From the NCBI RefSeq assembly GCF_900104455.1, contig NZ_FNHB01000012.1:1-64000 (forward strand): DNA of 64,000 nt. The letters run 5' to 3'. The notes beneath the pieces are model-generated. The model saw nothing but the letters and a program-made list of their open reading frames with translations. It had not been told where the DNA came from and did no database searches. Made by a program: the position numbers and the translations under genes. The DNA is from Dendrosporobacter quercicolus (lineage in GTDB: Bacteria > Bacillota > Negativicutes > DSM-1736 > Dendrosporobacteraceae). This document shows, piece by piece, positions 18,518 to 25,798 of the stretch (position 1 is the stretch's first letter; each line of letters starts with the position of its first letter).

Positions 18518-20260
18518 TTACAACTCATCCAAGCCCTCAAACTGCAGCTGATAATACTTCGCGTACAGACCGTTTTGCGCCAGCAGTTTCCCATGATTGC
18601 CCCGCTCCTGAATGCCGTTGCTGTTAATGACGATGATCTCGTCCGCATTGCGGATGGTACTGAGCCGGTGGGCCACGACAATCGTGGTCCGGTTTTGGGA
18701 AAGCCGTTCCAGCGAAGCCTGAATAAACCGTTCGCTTTCGTTGTCCAAAGCCGAGGTGGCTTCATCCAAAATCAGAATGGGCGGGTTTTTCAAAAAAACG
18801 CGGGCAATGGCAATCCGCTGTTTTTGCCCCCCGGAAAGACGCGTACCGCGTTCTCCCACATAACTGTCATACCCGTTGGCAAGACTGACGATAAAATCGT
18901 GAATGTTGGCATTCTTTGCCGCCGCAATAATTTCTTCATCTGTCGCCTCCGGCTTGCCGTAGGCAATATTATCCCGTACCGTGCCGGCAAACATATACAC
19001 ATCCTGCTGTACGATACCGATCGCACTGCGCAGAGACTTCAGCGTAACCTCCCGCACATCCTTGCCGTCAATCAGCACAGCGCCCTCGCACACATCATAA
19101 AACCGGGGCAACAGGGTGCAAAGGGTGGTCTTGCCGCCGCCGGAGGGGCCAACCAGCGCCACTGTTTTCCCGGCGGTAATCGTAATGTTTACTCCGGTCA
19201 GCACTTCTTCATTTTGATTGTAGCGAAAGGACACATCACGGTAAACAATATCTCCCCTGACATTGGTCAGGGGGACGGCATCCGGTTTTTCCAAAATTTC
19301 CGGCGACGTACTTACGACCTCCTGAAAACGTCTAAAGCCGGAGTAGCCTTTCTGAAACTGCTCGGTAAAATTGATCAGTACATCAATGGGATTCATAAAA
19401 ATCCCGATATACAACGCATACACGGCAAGATCGGAAACCACCAGCGAGCCTTCGGCTATGAAGTAACCGCCGCTGACCAGCACCGCCATATATAAGATTC
19501 CCTGGAAAAGGCCGTTTCCGGCGTGAAAACTCCCCATGACCCGGTAGCTGTCAACCTTCGAATGTAAAAACTGCAAATTGCTGACGCAAAACTTCTCCCG
19601 TTCCAGTTCCTCGTTGGCAAACGATTTGACCACGCGGATACCGGAAAGGCTATCCTGCACCCGGGCGTTTACCCCGGCAATCTTTTTGCGGTTATCCATG
19701 AAAATAGCTTTCATTTTCCTGTTTTTATGAATACTGAAAAAAACCATCAGCAGCGTGACCCCAAAAAGGATCAAGGTCATTTTCACATTGAGAAATAATA
19801 ACAGGGTAAAAGAGCCGATAATTTTCAGCGTACAAATAAAAACGTTCTCCGGCCCGTGATGGGCCAGTTCCGAAATGTCAAATAAATCGGAAACCAGCTT
19901 TGACATCATTTCACCCGTATTGTTGCGGTCATAGTAAGAAAAGGACAGCCGCTGATAGTGGTCAAACAAATCCTGCCGCATGTCGCTTTCCATCCGCGCA
20001 CCCATAATATGTCCCCAGGTGGTGATATAATACTGGCAGGCATAGCGAATACCGTACATCATCCCCATGCCGGCGGCGACAAGTCCCAGTACCGGAATAA
20101 ATTCAGCCGCACTTCGGGTAAACACATGATGAGTAAGATAATAAAGAATTTGCGGAAAGGAAATATCAACCAATGAAACCACCGCTGCACACAGCAAATC
20201 GGTAAAAAACAGCCACCGGTAAGGTTTATAATATTGAATAAACTTTGCCCAAATAGACAT
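18518..20260 (-). CDS. ABC exporter, fused membrane and ATPase domains
   Basis: This 580-residue half-transporter of the MsbA/LmrA type has a six-helix membrane domain (about residues 1-310) and a C-terminal nucleotide-binding domain. The latter carries Walker A GPSGGGKTTL, signature LSGGQKQRIAIAR, Walker B ILILDEATSALD and the switch histidine in VVAHRLSTI. The frame is open from 20308, but SD GGAGGTG lies before ATG at 20260. A homodimer is expected as no second half gene is adjacent. The substrate (lipid, peptide or drug) is unknown. Confidence 0.92.
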   Translation of the reverse strand: MSIWAKFIQYYKPYRWLFFTDLLCAAVVSLVDISFPQILYYLTHHVFTRSAAEFIPVLGLVAAGMGMMYGIRYACQYYITTWGHIMGARMESDMRQDLFDHYQRLSFSYYDRNNTGEMMSKLVSDLFDISELAHHGPENVFICTLKIIGSFTLLLFLNVKMTLILFGVTLLMVFFSIHKNRKMKAIFMDNRKKIAGVNARVQDSLSGIRVVKSFANEELEREKFCVSNLQFLHSKVDSYRVMGSFHAGNGLFQGILYMAVLVSGGYFIAEGSLVVSDLAVYALYIGIFMNPIDVLINFTEQFQKGYSGFRRFQEVVSTSPEILEKPDAVPLTNVRGDIVYRDVSFRYNQNEEVLTGVNITITAGKTVALVGPSGGGKTTLCTLLPRFYDVCEGAVLIDGKDVREVTLKSLRSAIGIVQQDVYMFAGTVRDNIAYGKPEATDEEIIAAAKNANIHDFIVSLANGYDSYVGERGTRLSGGQKQRIAIARVFLKNPPILILDEATSALDNESERFIQASLERLSQNRTTIVVAHRLSTIRNADEIIVINSNGIQERGNHGKLLAQNGLYAKYYQLQFEGLDEL

Positions 20261-20583
20261 AAACACCTCCGTGAACCTAGTACGATAAAGTTGAATCCAA
20301 TTCTTCAATAGTCATATCTTACCACATGAAATCCATTCAATGCAAAAATTCTGTTACCGCAGGACTTTTGCATTGGTCTTGTCCTTGAATCACCCGATTT
20401 GCCGGCAAACATAAATAAAAGCCAGCAAAATTCAGGTTTCTGCCTAAACCAGTTATCCACCCCCTCCCAATACAAAACAAGAAGCTCTAAAGGCGCCATG
20501 TATCTCTTTACTTGCTAAAATTCATTTAGTTAGATATAATAATTACTAAAGGTAACTATTTCTTGCAGAAAGAAGATGATTTC
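20261..20583. other. Divergent intergenic region, exporter/MarR
   Basis: It holds the MarR promoter at 20512-20540 and the operator-like palindrome at 20526-20549. No gene is supported; a 64-codon frame on the minus strand lacks a ribosome site. Confidence 0.5.
20512..20549 (+). promoter_or_regulatory. Promoter and likely MarR operator of the marR-MFS operon
   Basis: TTGCTA (20512-20517) and TATAAT (20535-20540) are 17 bases apart. The -10 box lies inside an imperfect palindrome from TTAGT (20526) to ACTAA (20549). A repressor bound there would block polymerase, so self-repression by MarR is likely. Confidence 0.6.
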
Positions 20584-21039
20584 ATGGCTGAGAGCGATTT
20601 GGTTATTCCTATCTTAGAAGCCTTGTGGCTGGCAAAAAAAGCAACGGAATGTATGCCCGAACTGCCTGCTGGCATGAAGCCCAGTCATATTCGGGTACTT
20701 GATGTCATTCATAAACAACACCGGCAAAACGGCTATGTTCGCATTACTGATATTAGTACTGCAATGCATATTACCAAACCCAGCATTACCAAGCTAATCA
20801 ACGAATTGGTTGATTTAGGAACGGTAAAAAAAACAACAGCTGCTGCTGACAAAAGAATTGTACTGGTAGAACTCTCTCCATTTGGCAGGCAATGCGTGCA
20901 AACCTATGTTCTGAATTATCATGCAAAGTTAGCAAAGTCTTTTTCTAAGCTTGACCGGGAAAAATATCTTTCCATGATCGAGACGGTGGAATTCATTTAT
21001 CAGTCGATGAAAGAGGTATCCAAAAATAATGAATTCTAA
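20584..21039 (+). CDS. MarR-family transcription regulator
   Basis: This 151-residue winged-helix protein has its recognition region at ITDISTAMHITKPSITKLIN and the wing at TAAADKRIVLVELSPFG. A TTG start at 20563 is possible, but the ATG at 20584 after AAGAAGA is the better choice. Its 3' end overlaps the MFS gene by 11 bases, which ties the two together. MarR proteins of this kind usually repress a drug pump and release on binding an aromatic compound. Confidence 0.92.
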   Translation: MAESDLVIPILEALWLAKKATECMPELPAGMKPSHIRVLDVIHKQHRQNGYVRITDISTAMHITKPSITKLINELVDLGTVKKTTAAADKRIVLVELSPFGRQCVQTYVLNYHAKLAKSFSKLDREKYLSMIETVEFIYQSMKEVSKNNEF

Positions 21040-22486
21040 ACCAAAGGCTGCCAAACGGTCAACACAAACGAACGATTCCGAACGGAATACGGTAATCGCC
21101 GTTGTATCAATTGCAATTGTCACTTTTATCGGCATTCTCTCAGAAACAGCATTAAATATTGCCTATGCTTTATTGATGAGTGAATTTGACGTACCGGCAG
21201 TGATAATACAATGGCTTACCACAGGATATCTGCTGACTTTATCCATTTTACTGCCGCTTTCCCCACTGTTTGTCAGGCATTTTCGTACAAAAGCATTGTT
21301 CCAGACGGCTGTTATCATTTTCACCCTCGGAACACTGCTCTGTGCATTTACCGGGAATTTCCCAATGCTATTCTTAGGAAGAATTGTCCAGGCGATAGGA
21401 ACCAGTATTTCGCTTCCGTTGATGATGAACATTATTTTAGAAAAAATACCAGTTAGCCGGCGGGGAAAGCTCATGGGTATTGTTGGGCTTGTCACTAGTT
21501 TTGCCCCGGCCTTGGGCCCTACTTTTGGCGGATTGATGATTGAATGGCTAAACTGGCACTGGATTTTCATCAGTATGCTCCCAATACTTGCAGTCTCTTT
21601 TCTATTTGGCAGCAAATATATTCCCGATATTCATTCCAATAAACCAATGGCGGTTGATTACTGGTCTGTTCTTTTGTCCACAGTTGGCTTTATCGGTATT
21701 GTTTATGGCGTAAGTATATCCGCCGAGTCAGGCTGGAGCGATTCTGCCGTATTAAGTTATATTGCCACCGGAGGACTTAGCCTGGCTGCATTCGCCTATC
21801 GGCAGCTGAAGCTGGACAAGCCCTTGATTCAGGTGCGGGTGTTCGCCAATTCCCTGTTTACCATGGGCGCTTTTATTGTAATGATCAGTATGATGACGGT
21901 CTTGGCGGCAGGCTTTGTACTGCCGCTGTATATCCAAAAATCATTAGGCTATTCCAGCATCGCCGCAGCTCTGGCAATGCTGCCGGGCGCTGTTATTAAC
22001 GGAATTATGTCGCCGCTTACCGGTAAGTTTTATGACAGGCACGGCCCCCGGCTGTTACTTTCCACCGGATTTTTGCTGCTTAATCTTACCCTGCTTATTT
22101 TTTCTTTCGTGCCGATTGGCTTGGTGGAAGTAACCATCATTTATACCGTATTTATGTTCGGCGCTTCCATGCTGGCCATGCCGGCGCAAACCAATAGCCT
22201 CAACCAGTTGCCCCGGCAGTACAATGCCGATGGAGCCGCCATTATGGGGACATTGCAGCAAGTGGCCGGCGCCGTGGGCACAGCGCTGGCCTCAAGTATT
22301 TTAACAATGACCAGTGTGAAGTACGCCCAAGCCTTTCCCAGCGCAACGACCGAGGTAATCGCCCAGTCGATTGCCTTCGGCACCCAGCGGAATTTCATGT
22401 TTTTTCTGTTCTTAGCTGTTATCGGCCTGCTATTGGCGTTATTTACGCGCAGAAAACCTGCTGCGCACCAATTTCCGGATGATTGA
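21029..22486 (+). CDS. MFS multidrug efflux transporter, 14-TM DHA2 type
   Basis: This 485-residue integral membrane protein belongs to the EmrB/QacA drug:proton antiporter group. Visible features are the early membrane segment ETALNIAYALLMSEFDVP with the family's N-terminal acidic residue pattern, motif C-like GLVTSFAPALGPTFGGLMI after helix 5, and about 14 hydrophobic segments. The start is an ATG inside the end of marR, giving coupled translation. No EmrA-like partner is present, which fits a single-membrane pump. Confidence 0.92.
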   Translation: MNSKPKAAKRSTQTNDSERNTVIAVVSIAIVTFIGILSETALNIAYALLMSEFDVPAVIIQWLTTGYLLTLSILLPLSPLFVRHFRTKALFQTAVIIFTLGTLLCAFTGNFPMLFLGRIVQAIGTSISLPLMMNIILEKIPVSRRGKLMGIVGLVTSFAPALGPTFGGLMIEWLNWHWIFISMLPILAVSFLFGSKYIPDIHSNKPMAVDYWSVLLSTVGFIGIVYGVSISAESGWSDSAVLSYIATGGLSLAAFAYRQLKLDKPLIQVRVFANSLFTMGAFIVMISMMTVLAAGFVLPLYIQKSLGYSSIAAALAMLPGAVINGIMSPLTGKFYDRHGPRLLLSTGFLLLNLTLLIFSFVPIGLVEVTIIYTVFMFGASMLAMPAQTNSLNQLPRQYNADGAAIMGTLQQVAGAVGTALASSILTMTSVKYAQAFPSATTEVIAQSIAFGTQRNFMFFLFLAVIGLLLALFTRRKPAAHQFPDD

Positions 22487-22570
22487 TGTCCAGATGATAC
22501 TATGGAGACAAAAAAAGTGAAGATATTCCATGAATTGTGTTTAACCGGAGAAATAATCACGGTCATAACA

Positions 22571-22613
22571 AAGCCCTGCAGCCACTCTTTATCAAGAGTT
22601 TACTGCAGGGCTT
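22571..22613. terminator. Terminator between convergent MFS and NifK-like genes
   Basis: A perfect 11-bp stem (AAGCCCTGCAG/CTGCAGGGCTT) encloses a second short hairpin (ACTCTT/AAGAGT). T-tracts are weak on both sides, but the position between two converging genes supports termination. Confidence 0.65.
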
Positions 22614-22714
22614 CGTTATGTATGCTGTAGTCCAGAACAACAATAGCGCACTCAGCGGCCTCGGCAAATTTATTTATTATTTTGCTGAGGCGTTCATTTT
22701 CTATCTTTTCCTTA

Positions 22715-24052
22715 TTATAGCGGCCCGCCGTATTTTACCATTAAATCCTCCATCAGATTCAGTCCGCCCCTGTAACCAACATAACTGCGGTCAATAATCA
22801 GCCGGTCATACGCAGGAAAGGCTACGCTCAGGAATAAAGCGCCGCCAAGCTCGCTTTCCGCAATATAGCGTTCCAGAGAACTGGCAAAAATGATTTGTAC
22901 TGAATAATTGCGCAGCAGTAAACGGATTTTATGGGCATCAATTTCAAAAACAACCTTGGGCGTCAAAGCGCTTTCCAGATTACCGGTAAGATCCTGAATG
23001 ATTTGGTCGCGATATTCTTCCGGCGGATCATCGGTGACAATTACAATTTCCGGATTGAACCCAAGTTCATTGGTAGAATACTTGGTAAGGGCGATAGCGG
23101 TGCTGCTGTCGGCAACTACGGCATAATAAGCATGCGGTATAGCGACAAACAGGATATTGCCGATAAATTCGGTAAACCGGTAGGCATCGGTTTCCTCTGC
23201 GCCAATTACCCGGGAAATTACATCAGCCGGTAATTTTAATTTAAATCCCAGTACCTGCAAAAACTTACTGGTGTCCTGCGGTCCTACCGGCAGTGAGGGA
23301 AAAACCTGATAGGGAGTTCCAAAGCGTTCTTCCAGTTTACGGGCAGTACCAATCCCCCACAATGAAAAAACCAGATTGAGTTCAGCCGCCGGGATCTGCT
23401 GTAATGCTTGCAGTCCGGCTAAGTCACCAAAGATAAAGTTTGCTTCCACACCAATTTTCGCCAGCAAATCTCTAATATTACGCAAATCTCCTTTCCAGAA
23501 CAGGTTTTGGGTCGGTACAACGCCAAGAATATTTACCGTTCTCTTTTTCACCGGTTGGTCTGTTAATAACTGATCAATCACTGCATCAAAATAAAGCTCA
23601 TAGCCTTTATAGGAATTGCCGGTAAAACCCGCTGTTTTGACATGGATAATGGGGACACGGTTCCGGAATTCCGCTACCACCGAATCGACATCATCGCCAA
23701 TCAGACTTGGCACACAGGCCGAGATTACAGTATATAATTCGCCGGGCATCAGTTGAATGGTACTTTCGATGAGTTTGCGCAGCTTATCTTCGCCGCCAAA
23801 AATAACATGTTCTTCCACCAGTGTAGAGCAGGGTGTACTGGCGCCGCCGACCGGTCCGGGACTGTTCAGGCCGGAGGCAAAACTTTGGCCAAAGTTTTGG
23901 GCAAACCCGCAGCCGCCGCCGGCATGCAGAATAGGGATTGAGCCAAAAGTCGCCAGAGCGGCGGAATAAGCGCCGCCCATAGCGCAGGTATATCTCGGCG
24001 CCTCGGCTACCTCAGGAAAAAATGGCTGCGGCGTTTCCGTTACTGCTGTCAT
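22715..24052 (-). CDS. Nitrogenase component 1-like protein, NifK-like subunit
   Basis: This 445-residue protein belongs to the nitrogenase component-1 superfamily. Cysteines C23 (RYTCAMGGA), C48 (HAGGGCGF) and C113 (SACVPSLIGDDV) sit where NifK has its three P-cluster ligands. An extra cysteine is at C75. The C terminus GYRGGLNLMEDL resembles the NifK/VnfK end. It starts three bases after the NifD-like gene, so an alpha2beta2 enzyme is expected. It is shorter than NifK and lacks its long N-terminal arm. No nifH, nifB or nifEN lies in the window. Nitrogen fixation is unlikely; a nitrogenase-like reductase with another substrate is inferred. Confidence 0.85.
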   Translation of the reverse strand: MTAVTETPQPFFPEVAEAPRYTCAMGGAYSAALATFGSIPILHAGGGCGFAQNFGQSFASGLNSPGPVGGASTPCSTLVEEHVIFGGEDKLRKLIESTIQLMPGELYTVISACVPSLIGDDVDSVVAEFRNRVPIIHVKTAGFTGNSYKGYELYFDAVIDQLLTDQPVKKRTVNILGVVPTQNLFWKGDLRNIRDLLAKIGVEANFIFGDLAGLQALQQIPAAELNLVFSLWGIGTARKLEERFGTPYQVFPSLPVGPQDTSKFLQVLGFKLKLPADVISRVIGAEETDAYRFTEFIGNILFVAIPHAYYAVVADSSTAIALTKYSTNELGFNPEIVIVTDDPPEEYRDQIIQDLTGNLESALTPKVVFEIDAHKIRLLLRNYSVQIIFASSLERYIAESELGGALFLSVAFPAYDRLIIDRSYVGYRGGLNLMEDLMVKYGGPL

Positions 24053-24055
24053 TGG

Positions 24056-25558
24056 CTACCTGGCCTCCTTACTGGCAAAATACAGCGGATCGGGCTGCTC
24101 ATACCACCATTCCCGATAGACCTCAGGCGTCTTTTCCAGCATAAGCTTTTGGAAAGAACGGTTTTTGGTAGACTGCAGCAAAAAATTCCCGGCGGCAATT
24201 GTTCCCCGATAGCCGGCCTGCGCACTCCACGGCCGGGCATCGCCCCGCGCCGAATGAATACGGGTTGAGCTTTTATCCCGCTTATAAGCGCTGCCCTGGA
24301 AGGGGCAGGTCAAATTAATATCAGGATCATATCTTCTGGTATGATGGGCTACTTCCGCCGCCTGGAAGGTATTGATCAAAACATCAAAGTCACCGACTTC
24401 GCCGATTAACCGTTCGGTTTCATCTGCTACCAGATTATCAAAATCCAGACAAATGGCCGCCGGTGTTTTTACCCCTAATTCATTAAACAGCGGAACCTGG
24501 GACAATAAACGCCCCTGGCCCAAAGAACCAAGCACATTGATATCCCGGCCACCGCCAATTCTGGCAAATTCCTGCCGGATCAGCTCCAGTTTGGGCAAGC
24601 ATTCGTCATGCTCTTCCTTAATCACTTTTTCGGCTTCTTTTTCCTTACCGGTATATTTAGCAATTTCTCTTAGCCATTCATCGGTATGTTCGATCCCGAT
24701 TGGCGACGGATATAAAAAGTAAGGTACGCCATATTCCTGTTCCAGTCCACGGGAAAGATAATCGGTAAAGCTGGAGCAAATAGGGGCGGTTACAGCTGCC
24801 TCTGACATGATTTCGAATTGCTCAACGGTTGCAAACTCCGGTATGAAATTGGGCCGCAAGCCCATTTTATTAAGCAGGCGGGTAATTTCCAGCCGGTCTT
24901 GCCAGGTATAAGACAACATGCTGGCCACATTCACCAAATCGGGCTGTTTTTTTGTTGGTTTTTTAACCAAATATTTCAGTATGCCATGCCAGAAGGCATC
25001 ATAACCGGTTTGAATGAGCTTCGAACGAATACCTTCACAATGAATGGCAATAATTCTGGCCTCCACTTCGGCTTGAGTTTCTTCGACAATTCCCGCAATA
25101 TCTTCGCCAATAATTCCTGAAGTACAGGAGGCCAGAACAAATATAGCCTTAGGATTATACCGGCTCTGCGCTTCTTTAATGGTATACTTTAATTTGTCAG
25201 CCGCACCGTAAATTACATCTTTTTCCGTCAGGCTGGTGGTCAGCCAGTGGAAATCAAAGTTTGCCGGCCGGCCTAAGGAGACCGGGATTTTTCGAAATAC
25301 TTCACGGTAGCCCAGACCAACCACCGAGCAGCCTACCGGGGCATGGACAATCATTACTGAATCGCGAATCGTCATAACCCGCTGCGTCAAATAAAAGTTT
25401 AACAGGCACCCCGATGATTGTTGGAAAGCACGTTCCTGATTCAAAACGGTCCCCTCCCGGACCTTCTGAATAAGATCGGATGCTTTGCCAAAAAATGCAT
25501 TGATCCCATTGCCCCGCTGTTCCCTGGTCGGGCAGGTATTGTCCTTTAGGTTAATCAT
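24056..25558 (-). CDS. Nitrogenase component 1-like protein, NifD-like subunit
   Basis: This 500-residue partner of the NifK-like protein has cysteines C51 (SSGCLLNF), C77 (HAPVGCSVVG) and C145 (LASCTSGIIGED) at the NifD P-cluster positions. C261 (APICSSFTDYLSRGLEQEYG) aligns with the cofactor-ligand cysteine 275 of Azotobacter NifD. The second cofactor ligand, histidine 442, seems to be replaced: the matching stretch reads ARPWSAQAGYRG. The SD is AGGAGG, eight bases upstream. A promoter with a terminator-bearing leader precedes it. The conserved clusters argue for an active reductase rather than a scaffold, with a cofactor site unlike FeMo-co. Function is unknown. Confidence 0.85.
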   Translation of the reverse strand: MINLKDNTCPTREQRGNGINAFFGKASDLIQKVREGTVLNQERAFQQSSGCLLNFYLTQRVMTIRDSVMIVHAPVGCSVVGLGYREVFRKIPVSLGRPANFDFHWLTTSLTEKDVIYGAADKLKYTIKEAQSRYNPKAIFVLASCTSGIIGEDIAGIVEETQAEVEARIIAIHCEGIRSKLIQTGYDAFWHGILKYLVKKPTKKQPDLVNVASMLSYTWQDRLEITRLLNKMGLRPNFIPEFATVEQFEIMSEAAVTAPICSSFTDYLSRGLEQEYGVPYFLYPSPIGIEHTDEWLREIAKYTGKEKEAEKVIKEEHDECLPKLELIRQEFARIGGGRDINVLGSLGQGRLLSQVPLFNELGVKTPAAICLDFDNLVADETERLIGEVGDFDVLINTFQAAEVAHHTRRYDPDINLTCPFQGSAYKRDKSSTRIHSARGDARPWSAQAGYRGTIAAGNFLLQSTKNRSFQKLMLEKTPEVYREWWYEQPDPLYFASKEAR

Positions 25559-25601
25559 TGTACAAACCTCCTGTTCCTGAATTTGTATTTCTTATTCACT
25601 G

Positions 25602-25663
25602 AAAAATAAAAAGAGGCCGGTTTACTCTGTAACAGAGAAACGACCTCCAGCTTTCCACCGGCC
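25602..25663 (-). terminator. Structured leader with intrinsic terminator before the nitrogenase-like operon
   Basis: On the minus strand GGCCGGT (25663-25657) pairs with ACCGGCC (25621-25615), followed by TCTTTTTATTTTT. A small palindrome CTCTGTTACAGAG lies inside the loop. The element sits between the promoter and the NifD-like start, as an attenuator or riboswitch expression platform would. It does not match a riboswitch class I know. Confidence 0.65.
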
Positions 25664-25705
25664 AATCTTATTCCAATAATTTACTCAATTAACTTAATTT
25701 AGTTT

Positions 25706-25735
25706 ATCTTATTATAACTATTCGTAAGTTGTCAA
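25706..25735 (-). promoter_or_regulatory. Promoter of the nitrogenase-like operon
   Basis: A perfect TTGACA (25735-25730) lies 18 bases from TAAGAT (25711-25706) on the minus strand; AT-rich sequence between leaves other -10 choices. No -24/-12 sigma54 motif of nif type was found, which speaks against NifA-type control. Confidence 0.5.
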
Positions 25736-25798
25736 GATATTTTTCAGCACACTATATATAAAAGGACGTGGAGCACTTGATTTTCACTACCGGTTTCA

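Noticed and set aside
18512-19495. 327-codon open frame on the plus strand
   Set aside because: It lies wholly inside the ABC exporter gene on the opposite strand; the composition is that of an antisense shadow, with no SD and no domain.
22715-25558. True Mo-nitrogenase nifDK
   Set aside because: The NifK-like protein lacks the long N-terminal arm, the cofactor histidine seems absent, and no nifH, nifE, nifN or nifB is adjacent.
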